A stretch of 64,000 nt of DNA from Phorcus lineatus (lineage: Eukaryota; Mollusca; Gastropoda; Trochida; Trochidae): assembly GCA_921293015.1 (NCBI GenBank), contig OV121088.1, positions 22,481,645 through 22,545,644 on the forward strand, given 5' to 3'. Position numbers and translations under genes: made by a program. This document shows positions 51,301-61,236 of the stretch, piece after piece (the stretch's first letter is position 1; each line of letters starts with the position of its first letter). The notes beneath the pieces were generated by a model. That model was not told where the DNA came from and did not search any database. It was given only the letters and a program-made list of their open reading frames with translations.

Positions 51301-54300
51301 CATCTCTTAAACACTGTCCCCTCCTATTGAGTTGTATGCCTAATTTCTCTGACTGATTTGAAATCTGTCGCACCTGTCAATAACAAACACAAGTGGTCAT
51401 CTCAATGACCAAGCTTTATGGACTGCGTCCACTTAAAGATCCATGATATATTGGATCAGTCCCTAAGTAGTACACTTACAGGTAAAGTAGTGCACCTGAA
51501 ATTGCTATAGTGGACGTAAGTGTAAAGCAATACTACGGATGTCAAAAATAGACAATCAATTTCCTCCTTTATGATTTGAACCAATGGAAAAGATTGTTTG
51601 CTCCCTTTGGTCAAGACTTTTATATCAATGTACACATCTATTATTTATGGGCTTCGAGATGAAATACAACCTTTCTGGATAATGTATGCTTGGGTCAAGA
51701 TGCATTGTTCCTGCAAAAATGACAAATGGATCGCTGTGATTGAATCAACAATTCCTCAGATTTTTCTGGAGAAGAGTTGAGAATGAGGTTGAGATTTGTT
51801 TTCTTTATAACAATTGAAAAGAAATGGTTCCTGAGAAGAAAAAGAGAGTGAAAACATATCTTTTTGTGTTATTGAATAGATTTAGACATAAATAAAACAC
51901 GCTTTTCCCTAGATTAATGAAAAGAAGTTTGGAGGCATTCTTTTACAAATGCACAAGAGGACCTTTGACTATACATTGCTAGAGAAATAAGCCTCTGTAC
52001 TAATTCTGTACACATTGCTTTAAAATAATCATCATCAGATCATGAAAAGAAATTTAGCCACTTAGGTAGAGATTTATTGTCCCAATGTGCCATACCCACT
52101 AGACCTTGTCTCACACTTTTGCTGTGGTTTGTTTGAATGCTTAACCTGTCTCTCCAGCTACTTATACTGATAAGTGTTTCACTGACCATTGTCCTCAGGA
52201 GGTCAACAGTGCAGCCGGTCATGACAAACAACAACTAGCCATATATAAATGTCCAGTTCAGATTCATATATTCATGTCCAGAGATGACCGTTTAATGATC
52301 AGAAGACCATGGTGTTGATTTCAACAGACCTGCAGGCGGAATGCATGTCACGCTTTTTATCATGCTGATCCTTCTTGTATCAGCATGGGAACCATCCCTA
52401 AATGATTTATATACAAGGCTTTCATAGTGCAACTGTGCTTAGAATAATAAAGAGATACTGGAGATAGAGAGGTTTTGGGTTTCAATATAAAAGCATTTCG
52501 AAGGTCAATGAACTAATGTATATGTATAACTTTGGACACTGATTTGTCGAGAGTTTAGAATCCTATACAAGATTTATAAGATATGGAGAACTCAGTTTTC
52601 AACTTAAAATACGTTTTGTCATTCATCAATATCATTATCTGCACGTGAAACAAAGGTGTTTTAGAGGTTTTTAACGTTGAAATAATTCATACATTATCAA
52701 GCACTTGACATAATTCAAAATGACAGGCAGTCATGAAAAAACTTCTATAAACTATTCTCCAAAAACATTAATCTCATTCCTTATCGAATACTGTTTGTTC
52801 ATGCAGCAATTGAAGAAAGTTATCATTGGACACAAAAAGTTATATCAATTATTAGGTATTATTTCTTCCAATCAACATTGTTCAATTATAATCATACAAA
52901 TTTACTCTAGTTGATGTTTACTATTTGTTCTTCAATCAATGTCACTTATCCACAATTACGCTCAATTACACGGGTTACACAACAATGTATGGTATGCAGG
53001 TCTATCCACCAGTAATGGTAAACCTGTGTCCAACATCAGCTCTACACTCTGCTCACAAACTCTCGTCTAAAATGTGAATCATGTTGAATTTCTTGCTAAA
53101 GAAGTTTGTATTTGAAGTTCTCATGTTTTCCTTAGCGTTGAAGGATCGCGACTTCTTCACCAGTGACACAGAGATATGTCATGTGACCTTTCCTGAAATT
53201 CCCATGCTCTTAGTTAGTACGCTCCTATATAACATGGACTCGGACTGATAGCACAGATTAACCCTACAGACTTCATCCATTATCTAAAAGTCATCTTGAT
53301 TTCTTATACAATACTAATTCATGATCACTAGTTATTGCTATTAATCTCCAACGGTATAAATCTAGTGTAATGAATTAGTTTTGTTTGTTATCTCATTTCG
53401 TGAGTAGGTTATTGTTTAATATCGCTTATTTAACAGCGACTAATTCAATAAGAGCAATAATTCATATTATTGATGATAAAGTAATGTTACATTTGTTCAC
53501 CATTTAAATGATATTTATTTTTAATACATTTCAACTTTTATGAAAAGCATTTCTCTGATATCACCTTATTTTCTTTGAAAATGTGATATTTTGTGCTTAT
53601 ATGGTCATAAAATGTAGCATTTTTTTACTGTTTCAAAGTAGTATAAGTTATTCATATTATTAATTTCTCAGGGTTACTTTTTCTTACGATGCATTACCCA
53701 ATATTGCTATGCAGGGGTTAACATTCTGCAAAATAAACTTCTTAATCTCATAGGATTTACGTATCTAGATAACTCGCATACCGATATCACGATAAAGCAA
53801 GAATGTCTTGTGACTCACAATGGACAAACAGAACTACTATTAACATAACATATATAAACTATATTATAATTCATTTCTCGATAATATCATAACACAATAC
53901 AATTTGGAAAACTACAAAATCACAAGTTTTTATGATTAAATCCATGCATGCTAATCTTTCGTTTTGATATCAAATGCTTTAATCTTAAATTATCAGCCCG
54001 AGTTGTATTTGACGAAAATATTAACAAAACAAATATCTTGATCCTAAATCAAACTATGTGCAAGCCAAAGGCACCAACTATTTAACATGTAGTACAGGGA
54101 CATTATCGTATCAAAATTCTTAACAAGATATCATCTAACAAGATGCATGGTTCACCTATAGACATTGAGCCGGTAGGCATACACGATCGGAATCAATTAC
54201 AACTCAAACTAGGCTAAACTGTATCAAATTAAATAATTCAATATTCATAATGACATAAATAAACAAAAGCATAGGTCTAACGCATGAAGGTGCATGAAGT

Positions 54301-55606
54301 TATGGTATCATGAAAAGCTTCCTTCAATAATAATATACTGCAAGTCCACTCTTGCAAAAACACTGTGTGACTAAGAGATTTAATTAAGATCAAAGGGATA
54401 TTAATGGATTAAAAATACCCTGAATTTCATTAGCACCACTCTTGTTTGAATCTTCTGAAGCATACATATACATATATCTGGCAACTCTTTTGGCTTGCAG
54501 CAATGAGAGTGTTAACAATAGATATTTGTCAAACTATAAACTTATTTTTTTGGGGTTCTATTGCAGTTAATCAGTCTGTAGACTGATTTCATATTTGTTT
54601 TTCAATTGGAATTTTTTTAATAAATGTACTTGAAATTTACTTTATATTATTAATTCCAGATTCCATTACCATCCTTCCAAAAGTTGAAGTCAAACTATCC
54701 GGGCTACTGGAATTTCGGAGGACGATTCCACAATCACCAACTTCTAAAGATGATTGGTACCCATAGCAATCTGTTGCTTCACGATACAAGCGCCTTACGA
54801 CTTTCCTATGCTTTCAATAAGATCGGAGGACCTCATTCCCTTGGCAAGAATTTGATTCGCTTATCTAAATATGGAACTGATAGTGTACCCGGAAAGGATG
54901 CCTACCAGTACATTTATCACCCAATTGCATATGGACCTTTCATGGCCGACAAATATGGGTACCCAACTGTGTCAAAGTTACATCAAATGGACCCAATTGA
55001 TACGAAGAAGAATTTTTGGGGAAAACAAGGTATCCTCCGTGTGATTACTTACACAAAAAAGTTGAACCGACCAAAAGGTCACGTTGCATTGTGGAATTGT
55101 GATCATTTCCACCAATCAAAAGACTGGATTGCAGGGCATACACTTATCACAGTGGAATTCTGGGAATCGCCAGGTAAAGACTTTTTTCATTTCTTTTTTT
55201 TCATTTGACTTCAATTCAAGGTCTAATAATATTTTGAAATCTGCCTGATAATTCTAAAGAGTTTTCAGTTTTTTATAATATATAAAAATATGTTACAAAA
55301 TATATCATTTAGGACAAAAAATAAGTGTAAAAACTTATTTTACCTGCCAAGAAACTAAAACCAGAAAAGCAGCCAAATATTGAATGACAGTCCTCATGAA
55401 ATAATAATTAATAAAATGTTATTTATTTCCCAGATTCAGACTGTACTAAGAAAGAGAAGCATCTACCATCTCCAGAGAGTTTGACACAAATACCATCACC
55501 ACCGGCAAACTTCAAAACACTGATACGACATAAATCATGGAGGAAGAAATTTCTCCTGAAGTTTTTCGAGGAGAAAATGGAGGATGGGGAACCCTACCAT
55601 TGGTGA
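39266..55606 (+). CDS. Secreted Tae4-like (domesticated amidase effector, Dae4-type) protein, three coding exons
   Basis: Joined exons 39266-39331, 54660-55173 and 55434-55606 give an uninterrupted 250-residue frame. Residues 1-22 are a signal peptide with a Leu-rich core, so the product should be secreted. Residues about 34-193 resemble the type VI secretion amidase effector 4 family, bacterial enzymes that cleave the D-Glu/meso-diaminopimelate bond of peptidoglycan. I recognise the motif around residues 64-71 (D-T-S-A-L-R-L-S, then YAFN), the GKQGILRV strand (143-150) and GHVALWN (162-168) with the catalytic-type His163; Asp170 or Asp177 could be the third residue. The family nucleophile is Cys, but position 66 is Ser (AGC, 54789-54791), so hydrolysis may be lost or altered. 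A 57-residue tail is Pro/Ser-rich then cationic. Animal homologues of tae genes are known to act in innate immunity against bacteria; that role here is inference. Splice phases 0 and 1 agree on both sides. Function is assigned by motif reading only. Confidence 0.82.
39898..39956 (+). promoter_or_regulatory. E-box cluster with an ACCTTTAACGAGCT motif, intron 1
   Basis: TACCTGTACCTACCTTTAAC is followed by GAGCT, then ACAGGTGAACTCACCTG, which places two CAGGTG boxes in inverted orientation. It shares the 14-base motif with the 35.6-kb cluster. The position about 570 bp into intron 1 suits an intronic enhancer; this is inference. Confidence 0.35.
46506..46570. repeat. CACTAAGG/CCTTAGTG palindromic repeat fragment
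   Basis: CACTAAGG (46506-46513) and CCTTAGTG (46517-46524) form a perfect hairpin. A second pair-like segment, GACTAAGGTTAATCTTAGTG, follows about 25 bp later. The preceding GGGTCCCGTTGCACAGAAC is reminiscent of a dispersed animal repeat, probably a MITE remnant. Located in intron 1. Confidence 0.45.
48912..49050. mobile_element. Foldback (MITE-like) element in intron 1
   Basis: The left arm from about 48912 (TTTTCAACAAAAAATAAGGA, CCACGCC) and the right arm to 49050 (GGTCCTTAACTTTTGTTG, TTGAG) are inverted copies with small differences. The match continues inward through TCAGTATTT against AAATATTGAA. Nearly the whole 140 bp would fold into one long imperfect hairpin. There is no coding capacity. 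Target-site duplication was not identified. Confidence 0.55.
54660..55173 (+). CDS. Coding exon 2: the complete Tae4-like amidase domain
   Basis: It follows a pyrimidine-containing acceptor (TTAATTCCAG|ATTCC) and ends at CAG|GTAAAG. It encodes residues 23-193 and the first base of codon 194. The frame is phase 0 at its start, matching exon 1, and phase 1 at its end, matching exon 3. Almost the whole recognised domain sits in this one exon. The exon is richer in G+C and more codon-like than the flanking AT-rich intron sequence. A TTG at 54684 can be mistaken for a start codon; it is an internal Leu. Confidence 0.88.
55174..55433 (+). other. Intron 2 of the Dae4-like gene (260 bp)
   Basis: GTAAAG at the 5' end, CCCAG at the 3' end, strongly AT-rich with a T-rich run at the donor side. 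It splits codon 194 after its first base. Confidence 0.8.
55434..55606 (+). CDS. Coding exon 3: C-terminal tail and stop
   Basis: Acceptor TTTATTTCCCAG|ATTCAG. The split codon G|AT gives Asp194; the frame then runs 56 more codons to TGA at 55604-55606. The tail begins with an acidic/basic mix holding Cys197, continues with a Pro/Ser-rich linker (about 204-217), and ends with a cationic and hydrophobic segment (about 225-241, including RKKFLLKFF) and an acidic, aromatic last stretch ending in Trp. I know no bacterial Tae4 counterpart to this tail, so it is probably a eukaryotic addition. Confidence 0.8.
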
Positions 55607-56510
55607 AACTCTTCCAGTATCTTGTGCTGCCATAAACTCTACCTGAATTAACTTCAGACAATTTCTGGTCAAACACCCTAACTGTTGCCATATATACTTT
55701 TCCTGTGACTTTTTGTAAACCACAAGCATTTATATCCCGACCCGAAGACTGAACGTGAATTGAATATCATCAATTGTGTGTTTTTTGCATGTAACTACCA
55801 CAGACAAAATCTGGGTCTTTTGTTGATGAAGAACAAAAAAATAAACGAACTGAAGAATTTTTCGAGTGCCTTATTCATGCAAATGAATATATGCAAATGA
55901 TTTCCATTTGTGGGAAGACGTACAAACACGGATATCATGGAATGTGAAATAAGATGACAGCATTCTCTGGATTTGTACTGTACAAACAAGACTAATCAAG
56001 ATATACTTGTGAACTATGTGCTGATTTTTTTTCGTTCGACGATTTGTAATGTTTTTCGATTTGACAAGTTTGTATTGTTTTTGTTGATTTAAGCTTTAAT
56101 TACTTGATTGAAAGCTGCATGATGTGGCTGAATGCCAAAAGTGTGTTTCAGTATTAATTTATAATGATTTGCATGTTTGTGTCATAACAAAGTCAAAAGC
56201 ATGAAATGTTTCGATGTGTGTCGTGAGCAAGCTTGTGTGACTGTTTTTATAATTGTTACAATTAATGCCAAAATCAGTTTAATTTCTAATGATGATGATG
56301 ATGATGAACATAATTAATTTACTAGTGAACATTTACAATATATTTACAAACGATAACTGTTTGTTAAACAAAGGCTAATTATAGTATGAATGAATTATGC
56401 ATATGACATGTTTGTGATTGGTGCTAAGTATGAGATGTTTCAGTATCACAAATTCATCACAAATTCAATTTGTAACCAATTAAATTCATCATCTGAAAAT
56501 ACAAAATAAA
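55607..56510 (+). other. 3' UTR of the Dae4-like gene with two poly(A) signals
   Basis: After the TGA there are canonical AATAAA hexamers at 55840-55845 and 56505-56510, giving possible UTRs of about 0.25 and 0.9 kb. A short (GAT)n run lies near 56290. No transcript evidence is available to choose between the sites. Confidence 0.5.
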
Positions 56511-58359
56511 TACATATATATCATGTACATATGCAAAGAAAATCCTTTAAAAAAGAATCAAATCAAAAATGAATTTCAATAACGTCTTAAAATGAAAACT
56601 CACACAGTTGAAATCTTCCTTTTTAATAATAGTAATTCGTGAAATTCCTTTCAAGTTTGGAAAGTGATACATTATACAATCCCAAGGCCAGTGTATATAG
56701 ACATAACGAATATATATCTCGATCTCAAAGTTTAATAGAAGTCTCAAGTGAGGTATTTGACATCAAAGAAAGTTGCAAGAGTAAATCTACTTAAAGATAT
56801 ACCAAAAGTTTGAAATGTTGAAGTGTGTTCATACAATGGAAAAGAGTAGTTAAACAAATTGACATGTTTATCACACTCTCAGAATCCAAAACGATACAAT
56901 AAGTTTGTAAAAATGTTAAACTAGAGGCGAGGTTACAGACGTCATAGGATAAACACTGAAGATAATCTAAATCTAACAAGAGCGGAATACACTTTCAGGT
57001 AGCATTCTAACATACCTTACTAGCGAATATTGACATAACACAGATATGATGAATAGAATTCTTAAAAATTAAATAATCAACAAAACTTTTGAACTAAGTT
57101 ATGTTTTTTCTAAATAAAACTTTTCCCTAATTGGTAGGTGATATTGCTAAAGGCAAATGTTGACATAACACAGATATGATGAAAAGAATTTTTATAAATT
57201 GAATAATCAACAAAACTTTTGAACGAGGTTATGTTTTTTCTAAATCAAACTCTTTTCTTAATTTGCTTAAGGCGATGTTGACACATTAAAGCTACATAAT
57301 AGAATCAAAACGATTTTTAAAAAATTAAACCCTTTAGGCATATAGTGGTTAATAAAGTTAATCTAAGGTGCCAAAGGTAGTTAATGGTCTAATTAAATGA
57401 GATTGAATAATGTTTTATTCAAATCGTTTGGCATTATTTTTAGATAGCTATAGAGTAATGTTAAGTTCATACATAACAAAAAACAAGTTAGGATGTATGG
57501 CATTTTTTCAAAGATCTGTCTTTGTATTGAACCTTTTAATAACCTTAAACCTTAAAACTTGAAAATAACTGATACCTTTCTTTTACATATTCATGTTTGA
57601 TCATCTGGCTGCTGAGGTCAAGCTATGTTGCCAAGGAATTTTTATCTTAGGAAGATTCAAAGTTATCAAACAGAATCAAATTCTGATTACATCTTATTGT
57701 CAAGATCCGAGCGGATATAAAACATAATTAGTCTTCCAATTTTGTAATTTTCTATGAAGACAATACTGCGAGGCAGTGCTGTAACCACTAGCATAGAAAC
57801 CTACGTAGAAGTCATCAGTGTTGTGTAAGTACTAAAATGGCATAATGATAGTCATGTAAATAGCTCCCCTTGTACAGCCCAACGGAGAAATGATGATTAC
57901 AAACTTGATTTAAAAAATAAATCATAAAAGGATCATATTGTGTCTGTTATTTGTGATGATAATACTCTGTTATTGATAACTTTATTGAATGTGAAACTTA
58001 CACACTGTTAATCAAATGGGGATGAAATACTTTACCCAAGTTACTAATATGAAATTAATTCTTGCAGAAGACAAAGAAATTGTCCTTGTTCTCTAATGCT
58101 GAAGGGAAGTGTCACTGAGCTGATTTGAGTAGCTGCTTTCAATCATCTTTCCTTTTCTTGCAAATACAACACTCTACCTGGCAGAAACTCTGCATCAACG
58201 AAACAATGACATATTGTGGTGATACCTGCAAGCTTTTGCTTGAAGTATTGAATCATGGTTGTTGTGCATCAAAATTAAAGTGTAATGAACTTTTGAAAAG
58301 ATTAGTTTTTTATCACTGACCCCCTACAGTTCTTATCATTATTAGGGACAGTTTGAAAA
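56511..58359. other. Intergenic downstream of the Dae4-like gene
   Basis: AT-rich; the tandem duplication at 57.03-57.29 kb is the only structure found. Confidence 0.5.
57028..57285 (+). repeat. 130-bp tandem duplication
   Basis: TTGACATAACACAGATATGA at 57030 recurs at 57160. Both are followed by AATAATCAACAAAACTTTTG and GTTATGTTTTTTCTAAAT at the same spacing. A third, partial start (GATGTTGACACA) follows at about 57273. It lies about 1.5 kb downstream of the Dae4-like stop codon. Confidence 0.8.
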
Positions 58360-58640
58360 AATCAATTTATAATCCCCATTGGGTTAGGAGTCTGTACACA
58401 ACGTTTCAGCTTTCTAGGACTTTTCCTTTAAAAGAAGAAGAGGAAGAAGAGTTTCTAGGGCATCACCCCTGTAGCCCTTATCAAAGACCACAGAATCACA
58501 AAACCTATGATATATAATCTTAATAGGTCAATTAACTTGTTGACAAGATTTCAACTTTCTACAGTCAGCGGTTCTTGAGCAAAAGTTGAAAAAGCAAAAG
58601 GTTTACAGATGGATGGTCAGAGCTGATGGATGTCCTGATG
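58360..58640 (+). mobile_element. Degenerate core-repeat element F
   Basis: It contains AATCCCCATTGGGTTAGGAG, CTGTACACAACGTTTCAGC and an AAGAAGAAGAGGAAGAAGAG block, matching element E. A second, weaker unit (TTCAACTTTCTACAGTCAGC) and a GATGGATGG stretch follow. No clear ends were found. Confidence 0.45.
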
Positions 58641-60879
58641 AGCTAAGAAAACAACTAAATACTGACACTTAAGCACTGCTTTACTATGGCTCATTAACTT
58701 GAACATGTTTTCCTTCATAAACATATTACCACAACAAATTATCATCAAAGGTCTTTTATATGTTTCTGTACATATGAATCTATTCAAAATCAACAAGCAT
58801 TACCACTAGATCTGCATTGATGCCAGCAACATATTTGAAATTCTCTAAACGCACCAAGTTCACATTGTGTGGCATGTTTAGATTATGAAGTGTCATACAA
58901 GTTAAGCTACAGGGTTACAGCGACTCAGGTACAACATAAAAAACTGGATGGAAATGATGTTCTCGTTTGTGTATATTTCATTAATGCATAGTTCAAACAT
59001 GTAACGAAGCAAAATGCCTGAATGGTGCAGAAAGCAAGTCAACATATATCATAATAATGCTGATTGTGAAAACTCTCTGCATTGAACCTTGATTAGGTAA
59101 AACTATCTAACCAGGTGGAGCATTTCTATAATTAACAAATTGTTATTGCCCAAAGGAACAGTTTCAAGGTAAGGGTCTTGAACAGATTCAAACCCGGACC
59201 ATGAACAGAATCTGAATATGCTAATAGACAAGGACCCCTTGAACAGAATCTAATAGTTGTTCCAAGATTCTACCTGCCTACTTTACTGATGATTAGGTCT
59301 TGATGAGTCTAAATATGAAACAGCCAGCAATCATGTATCCTTGATTGTTTGTTTATTGTTCAAAATGGAGAAAAGCTTTAAGAAAAGTCTGTTTGCATCT
59401 TGAAACCACAACCAATTAGAAATTTTACCATTGCTACATGGCCTATTTAAAATCCTGAAAATGACTAAAAGTCCTAAGAGCTGCCCATTGTGAAAGGTGT
59501 CTTTCTCAATTCCAGCAAGGTTATTGATTGAGGGTCGAAAAGATGAAATATTTGATTTCACATTTTCCTATCAGAGCTGTAGTCAGCATGTTAGGCAGAT
59601 AGCCAAGATTGGGCAATCCTTGACCTCGATGGGACCTCATCCATTGAGATGATCACAGGCCTCAATGAGAGAACCATCAACTACTTTAGCATTCATCAGT
59701 CGTTTCATCCACTGTCTCTCCTCCATTGTCAAGTTGCTGCATTGAGTGCTTATTAATTTTGTTTATATATTCCAAAGTCATAATCATGCAAACCTAATGT
59801 GCTAGAAAAGTTATTTTAAATGAATCATTTGGTCTAATTCATTACCTTTTTTTTCATCAAATATACATAATTTGACAGAATCATGACAATTAAAACACTG
59901 TAAGCGGCAAATTTACAGAAATGAATATAGCTCAGAGGTATAAGATTTGCAATTACCTAAGGTTCTATTTTATTTGTTTAAGATTGCAGATAACCAAATA
60001 CTTATGAACTAGAAGAAGTAAGCAAGTTCTTTGATGAGGAATTAGACTACAAAATCCTTGTAAATATTCATGATCTGTACTGTAAACAAATTTCCATTTA
60101 AACTCACAACTGTTGTAAAGGAGGGAAATCTCATACATACAGTCTTCTTCAATGAAGAATAAAACGACCTTAAAGATAGAAGAAAAGCCTCACTAAAATT
60201 CCAACAAAGTTGTTTATTTCCCTATATCCAAGTCCTGGACGAAAAAGGTAAAATTGAAACCAGCGGAAATTTATTGAGGGGAAAGACAACCATAAACATG
60301 GTTTATTTCATAAAGGGGCGCGAAGTACTTTCTCAGGAGATGTCCCATTCAAACTCTCCCGCAGTCAAGGAGTACATATGGATGTCGTGTAGCAGGGTAA
60401 CCATTAACTAACGCAGCTAATAACCGTCATTACTCAACCCATGCATCGGTAGGCATGTATTGTCAGTGGTATCACACACACAATACACGACTCCCTGTCT
60501 TACATCCGGATGGAGAGCTAAGTGGGATAATAAAGTTCTGACAACGGCTGAAATATGATTTAAAAATATAGTGAAATTCATATTTGAATTTGGATATAGA
60601 TGTATGATATCAAACAACTTATGTCTGTTATTTAAGTAAAGAGAGAGAGCAACTAGAGAGTTTGTACAACATTTTGATAAATAAAGACAGAGACAACTAA
60701 AAAATGATTTTAAAACATTAAAAATCATCTTCTTATGCGAATGTAGATTTATGATAACAAAAGAAACAAGGAAAAAGTGAGCACAGCCCGTCTGCTTTCG
60801 TCCCCCTCTAGTCTGTATTAACATGATTCTGGATAACCTGATTTACTAAAAGTTACTGTAATAGTTAAAGATTAAATTT
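58641..60879. other. Intergenic, no gene recognised
   Basis: A few short repeats of TTGAACAGAATCT (59178-59255). The 60417-60824 minus frame is not recognisable as a protein family. Confidence 0.5.
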
Positions 60880-61236
60880 GTCCCCATTGAAGCATCAGAC
60901 CTGTTAATTGCTCCAAGTCCAATTTCAGAAACAAGGGCCATAACTCTTGTCAAAAATAAAATTTTGGAAATGGCTTCCGAACTCGATCAAGAGTATCATC
61001 AGGTGTATCCATAACCAAAAGTTAACACCTCTAGGTGTAATAATTTCTGAGAAAATCTGTCCCCATTGTACACCATATAACTAAGTCCAAAAAATGACAT
61101 TTCCATGAAAATGAAAAAAAAATGAGTTAACCGGACGGACGGAAGGCAGAAAGGACGGACGGACAGACGGAATGACTGCTATATACCCCCGCTTACTTTG
61201 TAACCCCCGCTACGAAAACCCCCCGCTAATTATGTT
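60880..61236 (+). mobile_element. Core-repeat (pearl/Helentron-like) element D, degenerate
   Basis: Two short core-like segments each begin near TTTGTCCCCATTG / CTGTCCCCATTG (about 60880 and 61058). After them come (GACG)n stretches (61132-61170) and the terminal motif CTATATACCCCCGCTTAC. The end hairpin is decayed: three CCCCCGCTA-like copies stand where the G-rich arm should be. Confidence 0.6.

Larger units (their letters stand above)
39332..54659 (+). other. Intron 1 of the Dae4-like gene (15,328 bp)
   Basis: It starts GTAAGG and ends TTCCAG, phase 0. It is mostly AT-rich sequence without coding exons that I can support. Separate entries cover E-box modules at 39.9 and 43.5 kb, a palindromic repeat at 46.5 kb and a foldback element at 48.9-49.05 kb. 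Two stretches, about 42.04-42.76 kb and 44.6-45.24 kb, are less AT-rich with longer open frames (e.g. 42116-42553 +, 44608-44856 +). They resemble no family I know and could be regulatory islands or unrecognised repeats. Skipping from exon 1 to exon 2 needs no extra exon, since both ends are phase 0. Confidence 0.75.

Noticed and set aside
52361..52387. CATGCTGAT/ATCAGCATG hairpin
   Set aside because: A 9-bp inverted repeat is expected by chance several times in a window of this size.
54684..55208. Amidase-like domain as a stand-alone single-exon gene starting at 54684
   Set aside because: The codon there is TTG, the frame is open upstream to an acceptor at 54659, and the 3' end reads into intron 2. 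The three-exon model with a signal peptide explains everything better.
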